A stretch of 64,000 nucleotides of DNA from Mammaliicoccus sp. Dog046 (GCF_034039665.1 NZ_CP120131.1:646206-710205), one strand, 5' to 3'. Positions 26,657 to 35,198 are shown, numbered from the stretch's first letter. The notes: a model not told the origin generated them from the sequence alone. Program-made: numbers and translations.

Positions 26657-27844
26657 ATGAGTAATTTATCGCAAAATATTATTAATTATATAGAACAAAA
26701 TAAACATTTATATTTATCAATGAGTCATCAAATTCATGAAAGACCTGAATTAGGAAATGAGGAAGTATTTGCTTCAAAATTATTAAGTGATCAATTAAAA
26801 AAACATCACTTTAATATAGAGACAAATATTGCTAAACATCCTACAGGTTTTATTGCTACATATGATACAAACAAAGAAGGACCGACGATTGCATTTTTAG
26901 CAGAATATGATGCTTTGCCGGGACTTGGACATGCATGTGGTCATAATATTATCGGTACTTCAAGTGTGCTCGCAGGCATTAGTTTATCAAAAGTGATAGA
27001 CGAAATAGGTGGGAAAGTCGTTGTTCTTGGTTGTCCAGCTGAAGAAGGTGGCGTCAATGGTAGTGCGAAAGCAAGTTATGTTAAAGCAGGCATAATTGAT
27101 GATCTTGATGTTGCACTCATGGTTCATCCTGGTCACGAAACTTACGTAACCGTGCCTTCATTAGCGGTAGATGTATTTGACGTTAAATTTTATGGGAAAA
27201 GTGCACATGCATCTGAAAATGCAGACGAAGCAATTAATGCATTAGACGCAATGTTATCGTTCTTTAATGGCGTAAGTATGCTTAGACAACAAATTAAGAA
27301 AACGGATAAAGTGCATGGTGTTATCTTAAACGGTGGAGAAGCAGCAAATATTATCCCTGATTATACACATGCACGATTTTATACACGTGCAACTTCTCGT
27401 AAATCTTTAGATGTGTTAACGGATAAAGTAAGAAAAATTGCTGAAGGTGCAGCGATTCAAACAGGTGGAACGTACGAGCTTCGACCAATTCAAAATGGTG
27501 TAAATGAATTTATTATTAACAAACCGTTAGACGAATTATTTAGAAAACATGCAGAAGAAATAGGAGAAGAAGTAATTGAAGATGATTTTGGTTTTGGATC
27601 GACTGATACAGGGAATGTGAGTCATATCGTACCGACTATACATCCACATATAAAAATTGGACCTTCAGATTTAGTCGGACATACGAAAGAATTTTGTCAG
27701 GCAGCTGCCAGTCAAAAAGGCGATAAAGCATTGATAAGCGGTGCGAAAATTTTAGCATCAATGGGTTTAGAACTGATAGAGAACGCGTCCCTTAGAAATG
27801 AAATTATCCAGCATCATCAAACATTAAGGGAGAAATTACTATGA
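26657..27844 (+). CDS. M20-family amidohydrolase, PM20D2-like
   Basis: A zinc peptidase-fold amidohydrolase of about 395 residues. Metal-site motifs are visible: IAFLAEYDALPGLGHACGHN (typical of the aminoacylase/PM20D2 branch), CPAEEGGVNGSAK with the catalytic Glu pair, HPGHETYV, and the dimerisation-lid region with YGKSAHASENADEAINALDA. ATG at 26657 was chosen over 26651 because GGAAAGGTG then has proper spacing. It is directly controlled by a SAM-I riboswitch and overlaps the next gene in ATGA. The likely substrate is an N-acyl or dipeptide linked to methionine or cysteine metabolism; this is inference. Confidence 0.85.
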   Translation: MSNLSQNIINYIEQNKHLYLSMSHQIHERPELGNEEVFASKLLSDQLKKHHFNIETNIAKHPTGFIATYDTNKEGPTIAFLAEYDALPGLGHACGHNIIGTSSVLAGISLSKVIDEIGGKVVVLGCPAEEGGVNGSAKASYVKAGIIDDLDVALMVHPGHETYVTVPSLAVDVFDVKFYGKSAHASENADEAINALDAMLSFFNGVSMLRQQIKKTDKVHGVILNGGEAANIIPDYTHARFYTRATSRKSLDVLTDKVRKIAEGAAIQTGGTYELRPIQNGVNEFIINKPLDELFRKHAEEIGEEVIEDDFGFGSTDTGNVSHIVPTIHPHIKIGPSDLVGHTKEFCQAAASQKGDKALISGAKILASMGLELIENASLRNEIIQHHQTLREKLL

Positions 27845-29028
27845 AAAAAGAATATAGGAAATCATTACCTTTAACTTTGAAAGACATTTATGAAGAAGAT
27901 ATGATTTATAATGCACGACCTTCATATGAGGATAATCCTTGGTTAAAAGCAGAGGAAGCCCAGTCTAATTTTTTAACAGCTAGAGAACTTATCATTAGTG
28001 ATATGCCTATGATTGTACATGAAGCATGTATAACAAAAAATGCGAAAGACCTATTAAGTCTAGTAGCGCTAGAAATACCGAATAACATTCACACATTCTA
28101 TGATCAATCATCATATGAAGCACTTATTAAACAATTATGTCACCAAAATAAGAAAATCTTCTTTCAATATATTCATGGTGACCATCTTTGTGAAACAGAA
28201 TCATATGCGGTTAACAAATCAACATTCATCGATTTAAATAATAAGACAAAAATTGAACAATGGACAGGTGGTAAATATTTACCACAAAGAGAAATTGTTA
28301 ATGTGGAAGACTTTGAAAATCGAGTGAAACAATGGACGTTACCGATTGTCATTAAGCCAGGTGATGAGTTACCAACAGCAGGCGGATATGGCGTGATGAT
28401 TTGTTACAATGAAGAAGATTTAAATCAAGCGATAAAACGAATCAATGCAGCAACTGAAACAAAAAATATCATCATTGAGCAATTTATTGAAGAAATTCAA
28501 AATTACTGTGTGCAGTATAGTTATAGTAAAGAACAAGGTATTCAATATTTAGGTGCCGTTCAACAACTAACAGATAAATATGGATTTTATAATGGCAATG
28601 TCAATTTGAATGAAGTGCCTGAAAGTGTAATAGAAGCGGGATATGAAATTATGAAGAATGGCGTTGAACATGGTTATACGGGTGTGTCAGGATTCGATTT
28701 ACTCATTGATAAGAATGAAGACGTATATGCCATTGATTTGAACTTTAGACAAAATGGTTCTACAAGTTTATTGTTACTTCAAGAACGTTTACAAGAAGGG
28801 TATCATAAATTTTTAAGTTACCATTCCAAAGGCAATAATGCACACTTCTTAGAAACAATTAAAAAGTACATAAGAGAAGGCTATTTATACCCATTATCTT
28901 ACTATGATGGAGATTGGTTTAAAGACGAGCAAGTAAAGTCCCGATTTGCAGGTATATGGCATGCTGAAAATGAGTCAATTGCACTTGAAAAAGAACAAGC
29001 ATTTATAAAAGAAATAAGCGAAAAATAA
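27841..29028 (+). CDS. ATP-grasp ligase of unknown substrate
   Basis: A 395-residue protein with an ATP-grasp domain in its C-terminal two thirds: the nucleotide lysine in LPIVIKPGDELPTAGGYGV near residue 175, NIIIEQFIEE near 215, and the metal-binding end FDLLIDKNEDVYAIDLNFRQNG with Asp and Asn near residue 300. The N-terminal third does not match a family I can name. ATP-grasp enzymes join a carboxylate to an amine or thiol through acyl phosphate. It overlaps the M20 gene by 4 bases, so the two are co-translated under the SAM riboswitch. A dipeptide-type ligase paired with a hydrolase is a fair guess, not more. Confidence 0.72.
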   Translation: MKKEYRKSLPLTLKDIYEEDMIYNARPSYEDNPWLKAEEAQSNFLTARELIISDMPMIVHEACITKNAKDLLSLVALEIPNNIHTFYDQSSYEALIKQLCHQNKKIFFQYIHGDHLCETESYAVNKSTFIDLNNKTKIEQWTGGKYLPQREIVNVEDFENRVKQWTLPIVIKPGDELPTAGGYGVMICYNEEDLNQAIKRINAATETKNIIIEQFIEEIQNYCVQYSYSKEQGIQYLGAVQQLTDKYGFYNGNVNLNEVPESVIEAGYEIMKNGVEHGYTGVSGFDLLIDKNEDVYAIDLNFRQNGSTSLLLLQERLQEGYHKFLSYHSKGNNAHFLETIKKYIREGYLYPLSYYDGDWFKDEQVKSRFAGIWHAENESIALEKEQAFIKEISEK

Positions 29029-29065
29029 GTATAAACATAAATACAATTGAACGCTTAAATTTATA

Positions 29066-29095
29066 TTGACTTCACGCTTTTAAATATAATATATT
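29066..29095 (+). promoter_or_regulatory. Promoter of the DUF2750 gene
   Basis: TTGACT (29066-29071), 18-base spacer and TATATT (29090-29095). Confidence 0.5.
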
Positions 29096-29133
29096 TTATA
29101 AGGATTAAATATAAAAATAAGGGTGGTATGACA

Positions 29134-29796
29134 ATGGCTATACAAGATATGTCCATGTTCAAACAAATTCTAGCCAGGGAAAAATTTTACGTCATATTAA
29201 TCGATCGTAAAATCTTAAGAGATCAAGAAAACGACATCCGTTTAATTTGGTCAAAAGAAGCACATGCACAATCATATTTAGAAGAATCAAACATCACTCA
29301 GTTTGATAAAATCATGGAACTTGATTTAGATCGATTTGTTACATATGAAATGGACGAAATCCTAGATGAAGGAGACCAATTCATCGTGGATCGATTTGAA
29401 AGTAATAAGGGGATAGAAGTAGAAGCAATACCATTTATTGAAGAAATTATGAGTGAACTAGACGATATACGAATTGAAGAATTTGCTGAAGACATCTGTA
29501 AAGAAAAATATGTTTACGGATTAACAGTCAAAGGACAAAAACAATTCATCATTATTTCTGAAGAAGATGAAAGCTTGCCAGATATGATGACCGTTTGGAG
29601 TACGAGAAAGTTAGCAGAAAAGATAAGACGAGAAGACTTTGATGAATACGAAATTATAGAAATAGAAACAGACGTATTTGAAGAATGGTTAGTAGACTTG
29701 AAACAAGAAGATATTGCACTTGGTGTTAACTTGAAATCAGGTATGATTGGTACAGTTACTGATCCGAAAGCAGTATTAAATGCAATGCCGTGTTAA
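29134..29796 (+). CDS. Tandem DUF2750 protein
   Basis: A 220-residue acidic protein that reads as two related halves. Each half has a FYVILIDRK or VYGLTVKGQ strand, then a W-S/T segment (IRLIWSKEAHAQSYLEE in the first, MTVWSTRKLAEKIRRE in the second) and a following LDLDRFVTYEMDEIL or IETDVFEEWLVDL helix. This is the DUF2750 pattern, duplicated. Function is unknown. AAGGGTGG at 29119-29126 supports ATG at 29134 rather than 29128. It is monocistronic, with its own promoter and terminator. Confidence 0.75.
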   Translation: MAIQDMSMFKQILAREKFYVILIDRKILRDQENDIRLIWSKEAHAQSYLEESNITQFDKIMELDLDRFVTYEMDEILDEGDQFIVDRFESNKGIEVEAIPFIEEIMSELDDIRIEEFAEDICKEKYVYGLTVKGQKQFIIISEEDESLPDMMTVWSTRKLAEKIRREDFDEYEIIEIETDVFEEWLVDLKQEDIALGVNLKSGMIGTVTDPKAVLNAMPC

Positions 29797-29810
29797 ATAA
29801 TAAGCTAGAT

Positions 29811-29847
29811 AAAAAGACTTTTGCAAAAGATGCAGAAGTCTTTTTTT
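29811..29847 (+). terminator. Terminator of the DUF2750 gene
   Basis: AAAAAGACTT (29811-29820) pairs with AAGTCTTTTT (29836-29845); the inner TTTGCA/TGCAGA pairs extend the stem. T run follows. Confidence 0.9.
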
Positions 29848-29942
29848 AGTGGGTGAAATTTATTTAGCTCTTCCACATTAATGAGTATTAAAAAGAAGAA
29901 TTTTTATTATGTTGACGATGGTAAAATTGTTTGATAAATTAT

Positions 29943-29966
29943 TAGTAACTACCAAAGTAGTTACTA
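29943..29966. repeat. Perfect 10-bp inverted repeat
   Basis: TAGTAACTAC, four bases CAAA, GTAGTTACTA. A TTGACG / TAAATT pair (29912-29917, 29935-29940) reads toward it. The following stem at 29998-30033 could end a short RNA. It may be an operator. Confidence 0.6.
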
Positions 29967-29997
29967 CATCCCAACGTAGTTTTTAATGAATCGAAAT

Positions 29998-30033
29998 AAC
30001 CCTTAAGAGAAAAAGGATTTTCTCTTAAGGGTT
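29998..30033. terminator. Bidirectional terminator overlapping the end of the TrmB gene
   Basis: A perfect 16-bp stem (29998-30013 with 30018-30033) built on CCCTTAAGAGAAAA. It includes the last codons of the TrmB-family gene, whose stop is at 30003-30005. Confidence 0.8.
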
Positions 30034-30782
30034 ATTTCTTGTTCTATTTCACTATTATTTTGATTTAAGTACTTATTAACGAGGACATCATGCCAAATGT
30101 AGTCTTTCATCATTTTTATTTGTGTGAGGTCTCTACTTATATACGCACGCATATTATCTTCTGCTGTTTGCCCGTATATCATATATGTGTGATCTATAAT
30201 GATAATAAATGGTTTTAGTGCTTCTGAGTTTTTAACATAATTGGTTGGTCTGTGATTGAGTATATCATATCCTGGTTGTTCGACTTTAAATGTGATGCCT
30301 TGTAGTTGGATGTGATTTTCAATTTCTTCTTGAATAATATTGTACAGATCTGGCCAAATGGAAACGGTAATTTTATTTTCAGCTGTATGGATAATATTTT
30401 TTATGTGTTCAAATATCGCTGATGCGTGAGTAAGTACTTCGATTTGTATTGCATCGTGTTGCGTATCTGTATTTAATTTGGCTATTTCTTGTTCTAATGT
30501 TGATAGTGCTTCTTGTTGTTGTTTCTCGAATAGTTTGATTGTTTGTTCTGGATCCAAGGCAAAGTAGTATTTCTTATTATCTTGAAAGTTGATATATACA
30601 ATGCCTTGTTCTTCTATTTTGTTTAATGCTTCATATATTTTCGACCTAGGTACACCTGAAATCTCACTGAGTTTATAAGCGGTTATACCTGGATTTTGGA
30701 CTAAAGCTACATAAGCTTTTGCACCGTATTCACTTAATCCAAAATGTTTTAAAATACTTATCATTTTCTCCATTTTTATCAC
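30003..30782 (-). CDS. TrmB-family transcription regulator
   Basis: A 259-residue protein with an N-terminal winged helix of the TrmB family (LKHFGLSEYGAKAYVALVQN, ITAYKLSEISGVPRSKIYEALNKIEEQG), a coiled linker around residues 80-105, and a C-terminal effector-type domain (IEVLTHASAIFEHIKNII, ITVSIWPDLYNII). TrmB proteins regulate sugar and other metabolic genes in response to ligand. The start may be at residue 1 or the Met at position 4. It is the last gene of a minus-strand group with the pentapeptide-repeat gene (6-base gap) and coaW. Confidence 0.82.
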   Translation of the reverse strand: MIKMEKMISILKHFGLSEYGAKAYVALVQNPGITAYKLSEISGVPRSKIYEALNKIEEQGIVYINFQDNKKYYFALDPEQTIKLFEKQQQEALSTLEQEIAKLNTDTQHDAIQIEVLTHASAIFEHIKNIIHTAENKITVSIWPDLYNIIQEEIENHIQLQGITFKVEQPGYDILNHRPTNYVKNSEALKPFIIIIDHTYMIYGQTAEDNMRAYISRDLTQIKMMKDYIWHDVLVNKYLNQNNSEIEQEITLKRKSFFS

Positions 30783-30788
30783 CTGTTT

Positions 30789-31412
30789 TTAAGTTACCTT
30801 TACGCCGAAAAGGGGCAGTATGTCGATTGCCTGATATTCTGAAACGGTTGCCCCTTTTAAATCATTAGGTTGAATCATGAGCGATTCGATTTCATTGGTT
30901 GATAAATCAATTTGATCGAAGGATGTTTCAATAACTTCTAAAGATTGAAGTTCACAATGTGTGATTGCTACATTTTTTTGAGTAGTAAAAGAAATGTACA
31001 TCTCTGTCATTTGATTTTCTTTAAATAATACGTGATCCAATTTACAGTTTACAAACTGACTCATTTTCATTTGGCAATTTGTAAACTGTACATGTTTTAA
31101 CGTTAGGTCTGTAAATGTTGCGCCTATCATGCGACATTCTTTAAAGTGTACTCTGTTTAATGAAGCATCACTAAAGATACAGTTAGATAAGTCACAACCT
31201 TTAAATACAATATCTAAGCCATGGATTTTTGTGAAGTCTACTGAATCGAATTGACATTGATTAAAATAAATTGTATCAATTTGACTCGTATCTTCATCAA
31301 AATTAATGATTGTTTTATTGAACGATAGGTTATACGACGTTTGGTAAAGTGTATAAGTTTGATCTTCAATAAAATCGAACGATTGATTATGTTTCGGTTC
31401 TATTATTTTCAT
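30789..31412 (-). CDS. Pentapeptide-repeat-like protein
   Basis: A 207-residue protein with a run of degenerate pentapeptide repeats through most of residues 45-185: FNQCQFDSVDF, FKGCDLSNCIFSDASLNRVHF, MIGATFTDLTLKHVQF, MSQFVNCKLDHVLF. The A(D/N)LXX spacing points to a right-handed quadrilateral beta helix. No signal peptide or membrane segment is seen. Such proteins can mimic DNA (Qnr-type) or serve as scaffolds; nothing here fixes a role. It lies 23 bases after coaW and 6 bases before the TrmB-family gene on the same strand. Confidence 0.75.
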   Translation of the reverse strand: MKIIEPKHNQSFDFIEDQTYTLYQTSYNLSFNKTIINFDEDTSQIDTIYFNQCQFDSVDFTKIHGLDIVFKGCDLSNCIFSDASLNRVHFKECRMIGATFTDLTLKHVQFTNCQMKMSQFVNCKLDHVLFKENQMTEMYISFTTQKNVAITHCELQSLEVIETSFDQIDLSTNEIESLMIQPNDLKGATVSEYQAIDILPLFGVKVT

Positions 31413-31435
31413 TTGAAAGCTCCTTTTGAATTGAA

Positions 31436-32233
31436 TTATCGATAAATAGAACCTAAAGCACCTGAGAATTCTCCATTTTCTATGAAAAATGGTTTAAGTC
31501 CTCTTAATACTGTGTAATCGATCACGATTTTTCGCAGTAAATCATTATTGATAAAGGATGAACCAATATATACGACATTTTCAGTTTCAAATTGTTTAGC
31601 AGCATGGATAGAAACCGTAGTCACTGTTTCACCAACAATACCTAATACAGCAGCTAAACGATCCTCGTTTGAGAAAGTCTCATCCATGTGTTGTAATACA
31701 TGACCAAAATTGGAAGCAGTCAGTTCACCTGATATTGGTGTTTTGTCGCCTTTATAAATATGTTTTACTTTTAAATCAATTTTATCCCTGTCACCTTGAG
31801 ACGCAGTTTGAACGAGTTGGTCATAATCACTGATTTGTGTAAGTAAATAACCTAAACCTTGTATCATACCGCCGCCAGCTCCCGTACCACCAGCGCGTTC
31901 TTGTTGCTCTTTCGTAGCATAATGAATGGATGTACCCGTTCCTACATTCGAGAAAATATAATTATCTAAATGTATGTCATGCTCTTCTAAAAATAATTGA
32001 ATACCTGCATATGTTGCATCGAATTCAATACTCCGTTTAACTTCATGACTGATTAATGAATCTAAATATTGTGCTTTCCCGCCAGTCATAAATATTTCCA
32101 CATCGTTTAATTGATTTAACCAAGTAGCAACATGATCAATTTCAGTTGATAACCATTTTTTATACGTTCTTTCATTTTCATTTTCGATTACAACTTTAAT
32201 CAGTGTACCACCTGCATCAATGCCTATTTTCAC
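31436..32233 (-). CDS. coaW: Type II pantothenate kinase
   Basis: A 265-residue staphylococcal-type pantothenate kinase, which starts coenzyme A synthesis by phosphorylating pantothenate with ATP. It has the ASKHA fold marks: KIGIDAGGTLIKVV (phosphate 1), IFSNVGTGTSIHYA and RAGGTGAGGGMIQGLGYLL near residues 100-130, and VVYIGSSFINNDLLRKI near residue 215. Type II enzymes of this group are refractory to CoA feedback in staphylococci. It begins a minus-strand cluster with the pentapeptide-repeat and TrmB-family genes. Confidence 0.94.
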   Translation of the reverse strand: MKIGIDAGGTLIKVVIENENERTYKKWLSTEIDHVATWLNQLNDVEIFMTGGKAQYLDSLISHEVKRSIEFDATYAGIQLFLEEHDIHLDNYIFSNVGTGTSIHYATKEQQERAGGTGAGGGMIQGLGYLLTQISDYDQLVQTASQGDRDKIDLKVKHIYKGDKTPISGELTASNFGHVLQHMDETFSNEDRLAAVLGIVGETVTTVSIHAAKQFETENVVYIGSSFINNDLLRKIVIDYTVLRGLKPFFIENGEFSGALGSIYR

Positions 32234-32385
32234 ACTAACACCTCTTTGAATGAATTAATAAATTAGTGCCATTATACTATAAAAATTAGATTTTGATAAA
32301 ATAACAATTTTTCCAAAAAGTATAATGGAAATTAAATATTTGCGTGATAAAATATAAAAGAAAGAAAAATAAGGAGTGTTTTAAA

Positions 32386-32991
32386 TTGATTAGCATATAT
32401 GAAATAAAACCAAAATTTCAAAATTTACTGATGCCTGCTGTAAAGTGGATGCGTAATATGGGCATGACACCTAATCAGGTTACAGTGCTAGCACTTATTT
32501 TATCAGTTGTAACGGGGGGTTTAATAAGTGTTTTCCATGATAATCAATGGATTTATATTTTAATGCCAATCGTCATGTTTGTAAGAATGGCGTTAAATGC
32601 TATTGATGGTGTCATGGCAACTAAATACAATATGAAATCCAAACTAGGATTATTATTAAACGAACTAGGTGATGTGATTAGTGATGTATGTTTATTTATG
32701 CCATTCTTATTTATCGCTGAAGATTATGGTGTAGGTATTGTTATCTTTATTGCATTGTCTATCATAAGTGAAATGGCTGGTGTCACTGTACAAGTAGTAG
32801 GAAGTTCAAGAAGATATGACGGACCAATGGGGAAAAGTGACAGAGCCTTCATTATCGGTTTGATGAGCTTTTTAATATTTGTTCATTTAAATGTCGCACC
32901 TTATTTACACTTTGTATTTTACATATGTTCAATATTAATCATTATTAATATTTATAACAGAATTAAAAAAGGATTGAAGGAGGCGGTATAA
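32386..32991 (+). CDS. CDP-alcohol phosphatidyltransferase, YnbA-like
   Basis: A membrane protein of 201 residues with about five hydrophobic segments. The active-site region reads DGVMATKYNMKSK followed by LGLLLNELGDVISD. This is a variant of the CDP-alcohol signature DGxxARx8Gx3Dx3D with Thr for Arg and Asn for the third acid but with the later Asp pair kept; I recall the same NELGDV.SD form from the E. coli YnbA branch. TTG at 32386 has AAGGAG ten bases upstream and is preferred over the distant ATG at 32344. The stop overlaps the next ATG by one base. The acceptor alcohol is unknown. Confidence 0.8.
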   Translation: MISIYEIKPKFQNLLMPAVKWMRNMGMTPNQVTVLALILSVVTGGLISVFHDNQWIYILMPIVMFVRMALNAIDGVMATKYNMKSKLGLLLNELGDVISDVCLFMPFLFIAEDYGVGIVIFIALSIISEMAGVTVQVVGSSRRYDGPMGKSDRAFIIGLMSFLIFVHLNVAPYLHFVFYICSILIIINIYNRIKKGLKEAV

Positions 32992-33929
32992 TGAATTTAG
33001 GAAAGATTTCTAATGAGATGATGATTGTCATGGTCGGTGTATTTATTGTACTTGTATTATCAAGTTTAATTAGTGTTTATTTAACGAAACGCTATCCTGA
33101 GAAAGATTTCTCTGAAATTAGGTTACGTATTAAATCTTGGTGGAGTATGTGTATTATCTTCTCCATCGCATTAGTAATACATTCAACCGTATCTTTAATA
33201 TTCCTAGGCTTACTTTGTTTTCTAGCATTGAAAGAATATTTTTCATTGATACCGACAAATCGAAGTCATAGAGCAGTTTTATTCTGGGCATATTTATCTA
33301 TTCCAATTCAATTCACATTTATTTATTTTGGATTTTATGGCATGTTTATTATTTTCATACCAGTATATATGTTCTTGTTTATACCGATACAAGCAATATT
33401 TGTCGGTGAAACAAAAGGATTCTTACAATCAATGGGATCTGTACAATGGGGATTAATGTTAATGGTCTTTAGTTTAAGTCACTTAGCATATTTAATCGTC
33501 CTACCAGATGAAAAAAGTTCAGTTCCTGGAGCAAGTCTTGTATTATTTTTAGTGATATTAACGCAAGCAAATGATGTATTCCAATTTTTATTTGGTAAAG
33601 CGTTTGGAAAACATAAAATTGTTCCAAAAGTAAGTCCAAATAAAACGTGGGAAGGTTTTGTAGGTGGCGTGATAGCAACTACAATATTATCACTATGTCT
33701 CGCACCATTATTAACGCCGTTTTCATTTATAGGCATGATCATTGCCGGTATATATATTAGCGTTATGGGATTTGTTGGAGATGTGAATATTTCAGCACTG
33801 AAAAGAGACTTAAATATTAAAGACACTTCTCAAGCAATTCCAGGTCATGGTGGTATATTAGATAGAGTAGATTCTTTAACTTACACAGCACCACTGTTCT
33901 TCCATTTTGTCAGGTTCTTTTACTTTTAA
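32991..33929 (+). CDS. CdsA-family phosphatidate cytidylyltransferase
   Basis: A 312-residue polytopic membrane protein of the CdsA family. It has SPNKTWEGFVGGVIAT near residue 210 and the C-terminal signature LKRDLNIKDTSQAIPGHGGILDRVDSLTYTAP, here read in parts, with the metal-binding Asp residues. CdsA makes CDP-diacylglycerol from phosphatidate and CTP. The housekeeping cdsA normally sits beside uppS and dxr, so this is probably a second, specialised copy feeding the CDP-alcohol transferase encoded just upstream. It matches the YnbA-YnbB pairing of E. coli. Confidence 0.87.
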   Translation: MNLGKISNEMMIVMVGVFIVLVLSSLISVYLTKRYPEKDFSEIRLRIKSWWSMCIIFSIALVIHSTVSLIFLGLLCFLALKEYFSLIPTNRSHRAVLFWAYLSIPIQFTFIYFGFYGMFIIFIPVYMFLFIPIQAIFVGETKGFLQSMGSVQWGLMLMVFSLSHLAYLIVLPDEKSSVPGASLVLFLVILTQANDVFQFLFGKAFGKHKIVPKVSPNKTWEGFVGGVIATTILSLCLAPLLTPFSFIGMIIAGIYISVMGFVGDVNISALKRDLNIKDTSQAIPGHGGILDRVDSLTYTAPLFFHFVRFFYF

Positions 33930-33942
33930 GGGGTGAACCAAC

Positions 33943-34572
33943 ATGTTGAGACTGATTATATTTACGGTAATTATCAAACCAATTATTTTAATTGTGCTTG
34001 GATTAAATATACGTCGAAGAGAGTGGCTACCTAAGAAGGGGCCCGTTGTGATTATAGCGAATCATAACTCGCATTTAGACACACTTGTGTTACTTTCATT
34101 GTTTAAGGGCCAAGGGTTTAAGAAGGTTAGACCTGTTGCGGCAGGAGATTACTTTTTCAAGAATAAGTTCTTAAAATGGTTCTCTTTAAATATTATGCAT
34201 ATTATCCCAATCGAACGAAAAATGACACGAGATATTAAAGGGCTTTTTGAACCGATTGTGGAAGCTTTAGATGACGGGAGTATTATCATACTTTATCCAG
34301 AAGGTAGTAGAGGTGAACCGGAAAAGTTATCTAAGTATAAATCGGGTATATATTATTTAATGAGAGAAAGACCTGATATTCCGATACAGCCATTATTTTT
34401 ACATGGCTTAGGTAAAGCATTACCTAAAGGGTCTAAATTATTTGTGCCATTTTTTATAGATATATTTGTGGGACGTCCATTTTTATTTGATGATGATAGA
34501 AAATCATTTATGGATGAACTTAATCATCGTATGAGTGAATTGAGAAAAGAAGGTGACTTCAAAGAATGGTAA
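33943..34572 (+). CDS. PlsC-type 1-acylglycerol-3-phosphate acyltransferase
   Basis: A 209-residue membrane-associated acyltransferase. Catalytic motif I is NHNSHLDTLVLL (H-x4-D) near residue 37, motif II region GDYFFKNKFLKWF, and motif III YPEGSRGEPEKLSKYK near residue 122. An N-terminal hydrophobic segment is present. Enzymes of this family acylate lysophosphatidate. It starts 13 bases after the CdsA-like gene and overlaps the next gene by 7 bases, so it belongs to the same operon. It may be a pathway-specific paralogue. Confidence 0.85.
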   Translation: MLRLIIFTVIIKPIILIVLGLNIRRREWLPKKGPVVIIANHNSHLDTLVLLSLFKGQGFKKVRPVAAGDYFFKNKFLKWFSLNIMHIIPIERKMTRDIKGLFEPIVEALDDGSIIILYPEGSRGEPEKLSKYKSGIYYLMRERPDIPIQPLFLHGLGKALPKGSKLFVPFFIDIFVGRPFLFDDDRKSFMDELNHRMSELRKEGDFKEW

Positions 34573-35102
34573 TTATCTTTGTATGGGCATTGTTAGAAGC
34601 GGTCATCTTCTTCTTTATTCCTGATGTCGCACTCACATTTTATGCAGTAAGAAATAAAGGCAAAGTAAAATTATTAATGGCGAATGTGGTTGCTATTATT
34701 GGAGCAGTAATCGGTGGAATCATTGTTTACATTATTTCTACACATCACTTGGCATTTGTAGAATCCGTGATGCTTAAGATACCAGCTGTTCATGAATATA
34801 TGATTGAACATGTGAGAACATCTTTAGAAGAAAAAAGTGTGTTTGGATTGATAGAAGCACCACTATTTGGGGTACCTTATAAACTATATGCGATGTTAAG
34901 TTATCACGAAGGTATTTCTTTCTTAACGTTTATCATTGTAAGTTTCTTTGCGAGGTTATTGAGGTTTATGTTAACGAGTTATATTGCATATTTTTTAAGT
35001 CATGTCGTGTTCAAACATTTAAAAGCATCTTTGAAAATATACATATGGTTCATCGTTTGGGTGATCGTATATTTGATTTACTTTTCAATTCATACTATTT
35101 AA
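34566..35102 (+). CDS. Small VTT/YqaA-like membrane protein
   Basis: A 178-residue membrane protein with about four or five hydrophobic stretches. The order LLEAVIFFFIPDVALTFYAV, IGAVIGGIIVYIIS, then FGVPYKLYAMLS and FIIVSFFARLLRFMLTSYIA resembles the YqaA branch of VTT (SNARE-associated, DedA-type) proteins, in which the E-x-x-F-P-x-(D/E) loop and a late R-x-x-RF helix are conserved. DedA/VTT proteins are linked to lipid flipping. The position at the end of a phospholipid operon fits that idea. The match is by pattern only. Confidence 0.6.
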   Translation: MVIIFVWALLEAVIFFFIPDVALTFYAVRNKGKVKLLMANVVAIIGAVIGGIIVYIISTHHLAFVESVMLKIPAVHEYMIEHVRTSLEEKSVFGLIEAPLFGVPYKLYAMLSYHEGISFLTFIIVSFFARLLRFMLTSYIAYFLSHVVFKHLKASLKIYIWFIVWVIVYLIYFSIHTI

Positions 35103-35146
35103 TATACAGAAAATCAAATCATGTTTACTAGGTTCTTAATTGCGCA

Positions 35147-35174
35147 TTGAATGTGAAGTTCGGTATGATATATT
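35147..35174 (+). promoter_or_regulatory. Promoter of the double GNAT gene
   Basis: TTGAAT (35147-35152), 16-base spacer and TATATT (35169-35174) with TGA before it (extended -10). Confidence 0.55.
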
Positions 35175-35198
35175 TAAACACACAGGGGGATAAAATTC

